Assembly: GCF_039555335.1 (NCBI RefSeq)
Contig: NC_092636.1
Span: 60,391,991 to 60,455,990, forward strand
Reading direction: 5' to 3'
DNA length: 64,000 nucleotides
Source of the DNA: Amphiura filiformis
Lineage: Eukaryota; Echinodermata; Ophiuroidea; Amphilepidida; Amphiuridae
The translations under genes and the position numbers were made by a program. Of this stretch, positions 1-12,900 are shown piece by piece. The notes under the pieces are model-generated. The model had not been told where the DNA came from. It saw only the letters and a list, made by a program, of their open reading frames with translations, and did no database searches. How positions within the stretch are numbered: the stretch's first letter is position 1; each line of letters begins with the position of its first letter.

Positions 1-3000
1 ATTTGGTGTATGTTGAATTCTTGTGTTTTTGCTTAAAACTGCCGATAGATCAAATTTAAATGCGTAGTTGGCTGTCGTCTTTGTCTGCTGAACGAGATAC
101 ATAAGATTTCGCAATCAAAAGTGCAACCCGTGTCCCCGTAAAACGTAGAAATTGAGCTTATTTGTTTCATTTTTTCAGCCAATGTGTGTCTGAGGTACGT
201 TTCGTTGATGCTATACTAAACCTGGGATGGTGTTTATGAAATTATGTGCAGAAATTATTAAATTATGTGATTTCAAATCTGTTCTGGCGGACTAATCGCG
301 CAAATTATGTATCGATGTCAAATCTCAAATTGAGTTTTCAATCGCTTAGAAATCACGGGATGGAGTAAAAATGTCAAATTGAAGATAGCTCAAATAAAAC
401 GATGTTTTAATTTTTGTCTGCTGAACACAGAATTCCATAGAACTGTGTACTCCTGATCGAGATATATTGATATTATAGACTAAAATTAGGCCTACTGGTG
501 GCTATATCTACTCAAGATCAAATTGAAATTACAAGCAGTGAAGATTTCCTTTAAACAGTCATGTTTATTTTCTGCTTGCTTTAAAAACGTTTATTTTTTA
601 CCGTCATAATTATTGGACATTTCTTCAATGTGTCTTCAATGGACAGCACCACTAAACACGGCTTTAAAATAATAAGATACCTCTTTGAGGAAACAAAATG
701 ACAACATCCATTTAATTTGAGTTAGGCCTATCTTCAATAGATAGCAAAAACACACGGAGGTAACAAAATCATAGGCCTACCGACAGAAAATCTCGCAACA
801 CTTAAGAAATTTTAATTTAATCTTTTGTAGATAGCACCACTTTCACAACAGTAAAAACAACGCTTTAATTCGTTGTAGTGATAAAAATAACAAAATGCGT
901 TAAATTTTAAAATTGAAGCTATCTTCAGTAAATAGCAAAAGCGCATGAATTCAAAATATGTTAGGAAAAAGCTCGCAAAAGTTTTCATTATTGCCATTTA
1001 GTCAATAATATTATTTTGGTTCTCATGCTGGTTTTGCTATTTACTGCAGCAGATTGATCGAATGGCGCGAGCGATTGCGTAAAAAACAACGCGCGACTTA
1101 AGTGCCACGCGTTATACGCGTATCCGTTTTACGCTTCGTATGACGTACGGTTTAGGCCTATCTTTTTCAAAATAATGTCGCAACACTCTGCAGGCCTAAC
1201 TGTTTGAATGCTTTTTCAAATTGAAGATAGCTCAAATAAAACGATGTTTTCATTTTTGTCTGCTGAACACAGAATTCCCTAGAAATGTGTACTCCTGATC
1301 GAGATATATTGATATTATAGAATAAAATTAGGCCTACCGGTGGCTATATCTACTCAAGATCAAATTGAAATTACAAGCAGTGAAGATTTCCTTTAAACAT
1401 GTTTTATTTTCTGCTTGCTTTAAAAACGTTTATTTTTGACCGTCATAATTATTGGACATTTCTTCAATGTGTCTTCAATGGACAGCACCACTAAACAAAA
1501 ATTAAATATTATAGAATAAAATTAGGCCTACCGGTACTCAAGATCAAATTGAAATTACAAGCAGTGAAGATTTCCTTTAAACATGTTTATTTTCTGCTTG
1601 CTTTAAAAACGTTTATTTTTGACCGTCATAATTATTGGACATTTCTTCAATGTGTCTTCAATGGACAGCACCTCTAAACACGGCTTTAAAATAATAAGAT
1701 ACCTCTTTGAGGAAACAAAATGACAACATCCATTTAATTTGAGTTAGGCCTATCTTCAATAGATAGCAAAAACACACGGAGGTAACAAAATTATAGGCCT
1801 ACCGACAGAAAATCTCGCAACACTTAAGAAATTTTAATTTAATCATTTGTAGATAGCACCATTTTCACAACAGTAAAATCAACGCTTTAATTCGTTGTAG
1901 TGATAAAAATAACAAAATGCGTTAAATTTTAAAATTGGAGCTATCTTCAGTAGATAGCAAAAGCGCATGAATTCAAAATATGTTAGGAAAAAGCTCACAA
2001 AAGTTTTCATTATTGCCATTTAGTCAATAATATTATTTTGGTTCTCATGCTGGTTTTGCTATTTACTGCAGCAGATTGATCGAATGGCGCGAGCGATTGC
2101 GTAAAAAACAACGCGCGACTTAAGTGCCACGCGTTATACGCGTATCCGTTTTACGCTTCGTATGACGTACGGTTTAGGCCTATCTTTTTCAAAATAATGT
2201 CACAACACTCTGCAGGCCTGCAGGCCTAACTGTTTGAATGCTTTTACTTGACTAGATCTCCAGAAGATAGCACAATTGCCAAAATTACACCATCAATTTA
2301 ATTCAAGCTATCTTCAGAAGAGAGTAAGAAAACGAATTTATCATGATTTTATAACGGAAAGAAAATGTCGCAAGACATGCCGTAATTTGCTCGATTTTGA
2401 TACCCGGTGTCTATAAGCTCATGCACTTACACGGTGAATGTTAAAATTGATATATCTCAAGAACGGAATACCGTATAACGCTGAAATAAACTTTGAAACA
2501 AAGCCATTACATTTCTCTATCTGTTGTTTTTAATTTGGTGTATGTTGAATTCTTGTGTTTTTGCTTACAACTGCCGATAGCTCAAATTTAAATGCGTAGT
2601 TGGTTGTCGTCTTTGTCTGCTGAACGAGATACATAAGATTTCGCAATCAAAAGTGCAACCAGTGTCCCCGTAAAACGTAGAAATTGAGCTTATTTGTTTC
2701 ATTTTTTCAGCCAATATGTGTCTGAGGTACGTTTCTTTGATTCTATACTAAACCTGGGATGGTGTTTATGAAATTATGTGCAGAAAAAAATGATTTCAAA
2801 TCTGTTCTGGCGGACTAATCGCGCAAATTATGTATCGATGTCCAATCTCAAATTGAGTTTTCAACCGCTTAGAAATCACGGGATGGGGTAAAAATGTCAA
2901 ATTGAAGATAGCTCAAATAAAACGATGTTTTCATTTTTGCCTGCTGAACACAGAATTCCATAGAACTGTGTACTCTTGATCGAGATATATTGATAGAATA

Positions 3001-3700
3001 AAATTAGGCCTACCGGTGGCTATATCTACTCAAGATCAAATTGAAATTACAAGCAGTGAAGATTTCCTTTAAACATGTTTATTTTCTGCTTGCTTTAAAA
3101 ACGTTTCTTTTTGACCGTCATAATTATTGGACATTTCTTCAATGTGTCTTCAATGGACAGCACAACTAAACACGGCTTTACAATAATAAGATACCTCTTT
3201 GAGGAAACAAAATGACAACATCCATTTAATTTGAGTTAGGCCTATCTTCATTAGGGGTAGATAGCAAAAAGTAACACGGAGGTAACAAAATTATAGGCCT
3301 CCCGACAGAAAATATCGCAACACTTAAGAAATTTTAATTTGATCTTTAGTAGATAGCTCCACTATCACAACCTGAGACGAACTCAGATAAAAACAGTAAA
3401 AACAACGCTTTAATTCGTTGTTGTGATAAAAATAACAAAATGTGTTAAAATTTTTGAGCTATCTTCAGTAGATAGCAAAAGCGCATGAATTCAAAATATG
3501 TTAGGAAAAATCTCGCTGTAAAAATTAACAAAACGCTGTCTTATACAATTTTAAATTAATGATATTCTGACTTAGGATTGTGAAATAAATTTTTCATTAT
3601 TGCCATTTAGTCAATGATATTATTTTGTTTCTCATGCTGGTTTTGCTATTTACTGCAGCCGATTTATCGAATGGCGCGAACGATTGCGTAAAAGATTTTG
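1..3700. repeat. Diverged higher-order tandem array (blocks A-B-B-C-A-B)
   Basis: Block A (1-373) returns at 2532-2895, a spacing of about 2.53 kb. Block B (374-1215) is followed directly by a second copy (1216 to about 2244) and returns at 2896-3690. Block C (about 2245-2531) occurs once. The second B copy has an extra internal duplication of about 195 bp (1329 onward against 1522 onward). Within the blocks short motifs recur: GATAGCTCAAAT, TTTGTCTGCTGAAC, AAAATNTCGCAACACT, TAGGCCTA, and the stem-loop GCTATCT-TCAGT-AGATAGC. This suggests an older set of roughly 90-190 bp subunits. I see no protein-coding signal. Confidence 0.85.
1938..1958. repeat. Recurring stem-loop GCTATCT/AGATAGC
   Basis: A 7-bp perfect stem with a 5-nt loop. 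The same motif recurs intact near 3451 and with changes near 729, 921, 2306 and 3241, always inside the 1-3700 array. Its role is unknown. It may simply mark an ancestral repeat subunit. Confidence 0.6.
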
Positions 3701-4139
3701 TTACTTATTGTTGAAATAACAAAGCCATTTCAGAACTAATAAATGTTCGAGGTTCATGGGACTGTTTCATTTTAAGGCACGCAAAGAGGGCCATAAATAT
3801 GCATTTTTGCATACTAAAATAATCAACCCTAAAAATGGTGCCTTATTTCTAGAAAGAGTGGATTATTAAAAGTGCTATTTTATCATTACCGTATATATGC
3901 ATATTCTTTTGAATGCTGTTAATGAGTTATTTTGAGTTATTGTAAGAAAATGTGCAAAACCAGGGTTGTTGCCTGTTGATGTTGGCTCTTCAAAAAAATT
4001 AAATAAATATTGAGTTGCGAATATGTTGAACAAAAGGATTACGATTGGTCAGTTTCATCTGGCAAAACAAATGAGTGGCATGATTGAAAAAAGTGTTTAT
4101 TTTTCTGACATTGGGAGTAAAGATACTTGAATACCTTAT

Positions 4140-4435
4140 AAAAGATTTCATTGGAACAAAACCAAAATTGAACTCACTATTGACGGTTTCGCCTATCATG
4201 GTCGGTAGGCATCATCAGAATGATGGTTGTAGATCCTTACTTCCGGTTGGACGTATCCCGACTGAGAGGGTGTTTTATCAGCCAGGAGAGGATCATTCAC
4301 GTGACTAAGGAAGTCCAACCGGAAGTAAGGATCTACTACAACCATCATTCTGATTTCTGATGATGCCTACCGACCATGATAGGCGAAACCGTCAATAGTG
4401 AGTTCAATTTTGGTTTTGTTCCAATGAAATCTTTT
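4140..4435. mobile_element. Fold-back (MITE-like) element, arms about 112 bp
   Basis: The left arm (4140-4252) is the near-perfect reverse complement of the right arm (4313-4435), with a spacer of about 60 bp. The right arm has a few extra bases. Apparent reading frames crossing it are by-products of the palindrome. No coding capacity for a transposase. Confidence 0.85.
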
Positions 4436-6806
4436 AGGCCTATGCTTATTATATCAACAAACCTGATGAATTTATTTAGTACTTGAATACCATTTCTTAA
4501 TAATAATCATAATTAAAATTAATCATAATTACTTACACATTATAAAGTCTTCCTGAGAAGTCTCTTGGAAAGGAATTTGAACTTCGAATGAATGCATACA
4601 GTCGTTACCAGTTGCCTTGCTAAAATATAGATTGCATCATCTTCCCTAAGTTAGGATCAAATGCTCATATGCAGTTGATTGATAGAGCAAAAAAATGAAA
4701 AGAAATTGCCTTTTATTGCAACATGCAGGGGAGCAATGTTACATCTTTTACTCTCAATTCCAGAAAAATAACACTTATTATTTTTTCCCTAAAAAACATT
4801 CCTCTTTGGCCACATAAGGGAACAAACTAAAAGTTTAATGACGTCGCATGAACCCAAGTACTTTCGGTAGGAGGCTCCCAGAAATGTGTGAAATGTTTTT
4901 AAAATTCCAACCCAAAAGATCAACTTTTACTGATATTTGTGTTGTTTTTTACAAATGCAATCAGACTGTTTGATTTTTGCCCCCTAATGAAAGGACTTTT
5001 GTTGCTAGGACATGATCAAAATTTTGGTTTGTTCCCTAAAACCTAGCTGAATCATAATGCGTTAGTTATAGTGCCGCAGAGAACACCATATTTTTTGGGT
5101 AGGTTGGTTTTGCAGTAAGAGTTTTTCTTTACCGATTCAGTTTCAACTAAAATGCCATCAAGACAGAGTGACACAAGTTACACACAAACTTTTTCAACAG
5201 GTGTATTTTGCATTCAAATGTAATAGTTTATTCACCACATCTTATAATATGAGCAAAATATTTATCTTATGTTTTTACCATTCATTAGAGATATCCAATT
5301 AACAAGTTTCTGATGTCATTCATTTAAAGTATGCTGCCATTTCAAGGTTTCAGATGTCATTAGAAAGAATTAGAATGATACCATTTCAAAATTAGAGATT
5401 TAACTCCTTACACATTTTGACCTAGGGGATGAAATCAAAATTCGACCAATGGTCAACCGCCGGTTCCGGGCGGTTCCGTCCGGTTTCCATTGTTTAGAAC
5501 AATAGCAGCCGGTCAAGTTTTGATTTCATCCCTTAGAGAATATTAGGCCCTTTCTCAGGTCCAAATTGAATTGAATAACCAGAGGATTTTGTTGTAATTA
5601 AATCAAACTGTGGTTACTGCATTTTTGCATGAAGGGCTTTAAGATAACTTTGTGTATGTTGTCCAGGGATGATATCAGAAAAACCTAGCAACCATGATAC
5701 AATGAGATCAGGCTTAGTCTGAGTGTCATTTCAAGCTGGCAAAAGGCTGGTTCCTGAAACTTTTGTAACGAAAAAACAAAGATTGATTTAACATGGGTTT
5801 TTTAGATTAGAAAATATAGGCATATACTTTGTGTCGAGTTTTGCACTTTGTGGGTGGACTGACCTTCAAACAAACCTAAATGGGTTCTGATGGGTTTGGG
5901 AGTTAAGTCCTCATAAAAAGAAGTATAAACTGGTGATTTCAATTAGGTCTGGACAGCCAGGCATACCTATTTGATAGGTTTTCAATTTCAAACATATTTG
6001 ACATGGTCAAATGAGATGATTTGCTTGCCACTCAATTTGATTTTGAGCACATATGAACTTGTCTGCAACATGAAAATATACTAGGGAACTATAAGGCTTT
6101 GTAATACTCAAATTGATATCACTACACAAACTCATTTTCTATGATCACATCACATACAATTATGCCATGGGTTGAGAACAGTACAAACAAAATGTTGGTT
6201 CACCTCAAGTTCAGTTGTGACATAGGTGCGTAAATTAGTGGTCGCAATCATTCATGTATCATGCATCATGCATGTAAAGTTAACCGCACAGAACATGCAC
6301 ATGCAATTGCAAGGCCAGTTTGTCGGCACACTTACAGCACAACCATAAAAAACATTGATGTTGCTACTGAACTTGAGGTGAACCAAAGTATATTTGCTCA
6401 AGATTTAAAACACAGAATTAATACAAATTACTACATTGTATCATGGAAATTGGTTCCATGGAAATTAGCTCCATTATTATCTTGTCAGGTTAAAATGTGA
6501 AGTGACTCCACTACATTGTCTGAGCAGTTTCATGCTGTGCATGTATGTCAACTTTGCTCCTGAAGAACTCTAGAGAAGATATCCATTGGTTTTATGGCAT
6601 ATATTACACCCACATTTATGAAGTGTGTACTGTGATAGATTCAAATTGAATTACACACATGTTCGATATGAAATGTAAACAGGTCACCAAATCAGTTTTG
6701 TCCATACATGTAGGTGGAAGACAAAGTGTCTCAGGGTCAACTATGTGATGATTCTCTTGTTCTGGGTGGGTCACACACTGCACACATTGTCTTGAAGTCT
6801 GTTCAA
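4436..6806. other. No gene recognised
   Basis: AT-rich non-coding sequence downstream of the NDUFA2 3' end. Apart from the small fold-back near 5.4-5.5 kb I see no exon with credible splice borders, no RNA gene and no recognisable mobile-element protein. Confidence 0.5.
5422..5536. mobile_element. Small fold-back element
   Basis: Inverted arms at 5422-5447 and 5511-5536 match at about 23 of 26 positions. They enclose a G/C-rich core with repeated CCGGTT-like words. It is a short non-autonomous inverted-repeat element or fossil of one. Confidence 0.65.
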
Positions 6807-6812
6807 TTTATT
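6807..6812 (-). terminator. NDUFA2 polyadenylation signal AATAAA
   Basis: On the minus strand a canonical AATAAA begins about 24 bases past the NDUFA2 stop codon (6836-6838). It would give a very short 3' UTR, which is plausible for a small housekeeping gene. No transcript evidence is available here. Confidence 0.55.
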
Positions 6813-6835
6813 ATATAATATGTCCACTGCCATTG

Positions 6836-6927
6836 TTATGCTTGCTTTTCAGCCACACCTGTTATAGCTTCCATAATCTGCTGACTATTCATATTTGCTA
6901 GGGCAGCACTTGTTTCCCTTCCATAAT
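6836..6927 (-). CDS. NDUFA2: NDUFA2 exon 3 with stop codon
   Basis: The acceptor is TTTTCAG. It encodes residues 66-95 ([13 protein letters not shown] to GVAEKQA), then TAA. It corresponds to the C-terminal helix region of the human protein (FGQETNVPLNNFS onward). Confidence 0.93.
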
Positions 6928-9900
6928 CTGAAAACAAAGACAAAAGGATCATAAAAATTTGGCAGTTATTCATTTGTGAATTGTCGGTGATGAAGTAGAG
7001 TTATATGGTCTATAATTTGACTTCCTTGAGACAGCGATGCCAGTACGTGCTCCATTATTGCCTCAGAGAACTGGAGTGTTTCCATGCACGATCAAAAGTG
7101 GTGCATCTGTATATATGCGTGAAGTAACTGTAACAAAACGCTAACATCACTGTCTCAAGGAATAAATAGACTATTGGCGTACAGGCGGGTGTTAACTATT
7201 GCAACATGGTAGCATTGATATTGGTTCCTAAAAATAATTGCACTTACAACATACAAATCAAACAGGTAAGGGGCATGGTAGGTGGGGGGAGACACACTAG
7301 CGGGTGCATCCTTGTGATGTGGATGTACTTCACAAAGTGTTTAAATAGTGCAATAAGTATATCTTTTTATGTAATTGCCCCAGTGGGTTGGAGGAGTGAC
7401 ACCTTTTGGTGACAGTGTCTTGATGCTTCTGACTCTTCCAGGCTAGCCCATTGGGACTATTTCACTTTTGTTTCCTTTTGTATGTATTGTGTAAATGTGT
7501 ATATTAATATTTTATGTTAAACAATGAAATGGATAGAGGACCTAAATCTACTTACCAAATCTAGCATATAGTTTTGGCTGTATTCCACTGCATTCCCTCA
7601 CTAAGATGGGAAACCTTGGGTTAGCTTTCTTCACATCAACATAATACTTTTCTACCCATTCTCTGTAATGAAAAACAATTACAAATGTCATTTAAGTTAT
7701 TTGGACTTTTGTTTCATGACTATACGTACAGTCCTAAAGTTACAGGTTGATTAGGTCAAAAAAAAAAAATGGTTTGTCTCAAAGCTCACGAGTGGTTTGA
7801 AAACAAATGCGAAATGCGATTTTTTTTTTTTTTTTATTTATTATTATTATACCCGACTTTTTTCATGGTATTTGGAGAAAAAAATCTGTTTTTCCCCGAA
7901 TTTTTCTAAAAAAAAAAAAAAAAAAATAATTTCTTTCTCTTTCATCTAAATTTCACAGGATGGAGGTTCAGTCAACTACAAATTTCCCACTTTTTTCTGC
8001 TGGTTAGATTTTTTTCTTGCGTGCAATATTCAGCTTTTTTCTTGCCCAGCTTTTTTTTTTGAGGTCACTGGACTGAACATTTCCTACGAGTTTGCCAATT
8101 TCCCCGGAAGGAGCTTCCTATGTTCCCTGGGTTTTTCTATGTGGAACTGCTATCAAAATCCCTCTAAAATTCCATATGCGAGTGTCTCATCACCATAAAA
8201 AATCATATATTTGGGTCAAGTGAAGTATTCTGTCGGTCCGTGTCACGTCACTTCCGGTTGATGATGTTCGAGTGAAAACAAGTCCCTGATTCGATTTTTG
8301 TTGATGATTTCTGTCATTGGCGTTATGTAAATTTCGATTGCAAATAGTCTGTGGAATCAAACAACCGTTTCTAAGTCTTCAGAGTGAAAGAAACTTACTT
8401 GATTTACCGTTTATATACTGACAAACTTAAAATTAAATTCCATGGTCGAAAGTGTCGTTTTTCCGAAATTGAATGCCACTCCAGCAACATCGCTATGTAG
8501 CCTCCTTCACAGCCGGTTTCTGTTGTTCACAACAAACGGTGAGCCACATGCAGTTTGGGCCCGAGACTAGAGATAGCCCGGATGTCCGACCGACAGAATA
8601 GTATATAGAATTTAGAAAACATATTTATCATGTAGGTTTCCTTGACCTACCTGTTCTTTCTATGTAAGTATGTATTGTGTTCTAGGCGAATATGGCTGAC
8701 TAGCAAATGTGTTAATTAAGGTTTGCCTGGCATACCTACATACATTTTTGACTTGGCAGCGCGCGAGCAGGACGTACTCGGGAATAGCTCCGTCTTTTTA
8801 GCGATTTATTTATTAAGTTTTTCAATTCTACGTGTATTTTTATTCATCATCGTTTACCAAGAGAACTTCTGCGATATTTTACTACTGTGGATATTTATAT
8901 TTGTGAACTTTTGCGTGATTATTTATCTGACTTTTTAAACTGTATACGAAGACAGCGTGACTGCCATTTTACGGGTAGCAAAATTCGGCGGAGTTTACAC
9001 TACTCATCACTGACGAGGAAAGCAAAGGAAACCTAATTGTCTTCTACTATTTTCGTTGTTTTTTACGCTAGTGGATAATTTGTGTTCATTTAAGTGTCTT
9101 TTTAAACTTTTTAATCGAATAACTCCGGGATCGCTGCAACTTACATTGTAAACTACAAGCATATTTTTTTATGGGAAACGCCATACATCACATTACCTCC
9201 AGTGGCGGAAAGGTAGCCATCTTGGATTTCAAAGTGACTTCGCCTTGGATTGGATTCAGTACTATTTTAGTGGTGGCCGTGTGTTTTGAACTCGCCACCC
9301 TTAGCGTTACATCGCAAATATTATGAATTTTTACACCAATCAAGTTTCAAATTAGAATATCTCCACAACTGTCAACCCTAAACTAGCAAAAGTATACATT
9401 TTTGGAAAGCTGAAGGCAAAAGCAATTTAAATATACACATTTCAACTCATTGTACAGGGTGACCTTGAAGTTATACAGGGTGGAATAAAAAATTCCAAAT
9501 AAAAAATGGGTCACTTAATGCATTGCTTATTACTAACTTGCAGTTATAAACTGAAAGTAAACAACATTGATTTGGTTAGAGGTTAGGGGAGCCTACTGAC
9601 TTTGGAAGAAAAAAAATCACAGCTGTTTGGTATATCGAATATTAGGGTGTCCCAAAATATGTTCAATTTTTTTACAATTAAACATATTTTGAACTGAAAC
9701 ATTTTACCCCTAACCCATACAGAAAAAGTAAGTCCATATTTAGATTCCTCGTCAAATTTCCTCTCAGAAAATGTATATTTTGACTATGATAGGGTAAGTA
9801 ATTAAAAATTTACAGCAACTTTTAGATTTTGAAGACATCCGCATCACTTACTACAGTGTTTAATATGAAAACGGGTAGTTTTGTATGTAAAAGTTTGTAT

Positions 9901-12900
9901 TTTATAGACTAAACCAATCATAAAGTGTTTAAAATGATTAAAAACAATTAGCAGAATTAATAATCTTTCAAAAGAGCTATCAACCATGTCTGTAGCCCAT
10001 ATGGATGCAAAGATATGATCATTTGATTCAACGCGCACACACAAAATCTTTATTTCCCATAGACTTTGCACATACCGCCACCGCCTCAACCGCCACCGCC
10101 TCAACAACCACCTCGGCCATTCTGAACTCAAACAACTGTACCTCCACTATCTTAGCTGATAAACAATTCTCCTTTGGAGGTCTGTTAGGGCACTCATTTA
10201 GCTACAAAATGACACCAAACACACTACAATACCTTTTGTTTAAGCAGAGATATAACAATTTGAACGAGTCTTGATTTGGAAAAGCGTAACAAAACCACCA
10301 TTTTTGGGTGGCGAGTTCAAAACGCGTGGCCTGGTTTGATTCAACTGGGACTTGAAGAGGACATCATCAATAAAGGGAAGTGGCAATTTCTTGTTCGTAG
10401 CTTAGATATTTTTAACAAAAAAGACAATTCTCCAGTCTCCATTTTCAACATTGTCTACTTAGCTTGTCATCAAAATGAATCTCCATATCATACTTTACAA
10501 AATAACTCTTGGCCTACTACTGGTGAGAGAAACCCTTGGTATGAAAAACTTGAACAGTGCTAAATACAGAGATACCGTTTCACTTGAACAGATAACAAAT
10601 CAGGGTTTTGTTCATCATAATAAATGCATCAATGGACCGTCCATATATGTAAATGCTTCGAGGGGTAACATGTTGACTCTTAATACTCCTCTCCGCAAGA
10701 TAAAATCTAAGCCAAACAAACACATTGGCTTGTGTGTTCTCCTTGTTCTGGCAGGTGACATCAGTTTAAACCCTGGGCCAAACACACAGCTGGTTTGTAC
10801 CACATGTAATCGCAAAATTTACAAAAACCACAGAAAAGTGAATTGTAATGACTGCCAGGAGTGGAAACATTTCAAGTGTTCTAGCATTGGTGATTTGAAT
10901 ATCTTCAAAGAAATTAGGGATGGTGGAAAGGAGGTGGTTCTGCGAAAACTGCACAGCACCGTGTGGCAGTTGTAAGCAGCATGTCCGGAATCACCACCTA
11001 GCTGTGGGACCTTGTGATTTGTGCGAACAGTGGTTTCATATTGACTGTATTGGTATGAGTGAGGAGGACTACGATCAACTACTCACAAAATCGTTTGATT
11101 GGATTTGTACTGCTTGTGAAACTTCCGGTGGTCAACCAGAGAATGACACTGACTCACCGATTAGCCCTTCGGACCCTAAACATTCTAAAAGAGAAAGTCT
11201 AAAGTGAATGCGCGGGACTCTCTCAAAATTTTGCTCATCAACTTTCAAAGCATTAAAAACAAAAATGCTGACTTTGAACAATTAATCCATCATCATCAAC
11301 CAGATATCATTCAGGGAACTGAGACCTGGCTCAACAAAGACATCAGTAGCTCAGAGATGTTTCCTGAAAACTACCATGTTTATAGAAGGGATAGAAAAAC
11401 AGATGACCATGGTGGGGTTGTTTTTGCATGCAAAAAGGACATCATTGTCACAGAGAAAGACTTTTCATCTGAAGGTGAAATGTTGTGGAATCAAATAGAA
11501 CTGAAAGGTCAAAGCTCTCTGCTGTTGGGGACGGTATACAAACCAAAGCATGATGACTCGCTGACAGTTGATCATCTCCAAGACGCACTGACTGAAATCA
11601 ATCGCAAAATGCCAAATAACAACATTGTCATTTGTGGGGACTTTAATCAGCCAAATGCTGATTGGATCAATTTATGTACACTGCCAATACCATGGGCATG
11701 TAAGCGTACAGCTAATAAGTTGATAAATACCACTGTTGAGCATGGACTTGTGCAGTTTGTTACAAAACCCACCAGAGGGAACAACATCTTGGACTTGGTA
11801 TTTACGAACAATAGCAATATCATTAGAAGTGCAGTGGTTGAACCAGGACTGGGTGATCATGACATTGTTTGTGTGGATCTTGACCTCAAACCAAAGCGGA
11901 AAAAGCCCAATAAAAGGAAAGTTTTCATCAGACAGAAGGCAGATGAGAAAGGCATCAAAGAAGATTTTCTTAGATACCAGCAAAGCTGGAAGGACATGAA
12001 TACCAACACTGTGCAGGAAAAATGGGACTCTCTTGAAAATGAAATCAAAGCCATTATGGACAGACGCGTACCATCTAAAATGAGCTCTACCCGCATGATT
12101 TACCTTGGTTCAGCAGGAAACACAGAAGATTAACCCGCTGTAAGCAGAGGCTTTACAATAAAGCAAAGGCATCTAGATCGGAGAAAGACTGGGAAAGATT
12201 CAAAGTGATCCAAAAAACCACTCGCAGAAGTTTGCAAAAGGCAAAAAGGGAGTACATTGCTGATCACTTGTCGGATAACATCAAGGAAAATCCAAAAGCC
12301 TTCTGGACGTTTATTAAAAAAACTAAAAGTGAGGAAGTTGGAATCTCTGATCTCAAAGTCGACAACTGTGTCATCAGTGATGCTAAGGGCAAAGCAGAAG
12401 CCCTTAACCATCAATTTGCTAGTGTTTTTACTCAAGAAAAACTGACAATGTCCCCAAGCTTGATTGTGAGAACTATGAAGAAATACCCGCCTGCTAGTAA
12501 GTTCGGATGGCGTGCTTAAACAGCTGAAAACTTTATCTCCAAACAAAGCTCCTGGCCCAGACCAACTGCCATCTTGGTTTCTTAAGCTAGCCGCAGATGA
12601 ACTTGCTCCAATTCTAACTGAGCTTTTTCAATGTTCGCTGGATGAAGGAATTTTACCGAAGCAGTGGCGCTTGAAGCTAACATAGTTGGGATCTTTAAAA
12701 AAGGAGACAAAAGCAAGCCTGAAAATTACCGGCCGGTGTCTTTGACAAGCATTGTTTGCAAGATCCTTGAACATATAATTCATTCGCACATAATGAAGCA
12801 CCTGGAGAAATTGAACATCCTAGTTGACCAACAGCATGGCTTTAGGGCCAAACGCTCAACAGTTACCCAGCTTTTACTAACGGCTCATGATTTAACCTCA

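Noticed and set aside
11672-12546. Minus-strand open frames over the LINE in NDUFA2
   Set aside because: They are antisense shadows of the APE/RT coding sequence.
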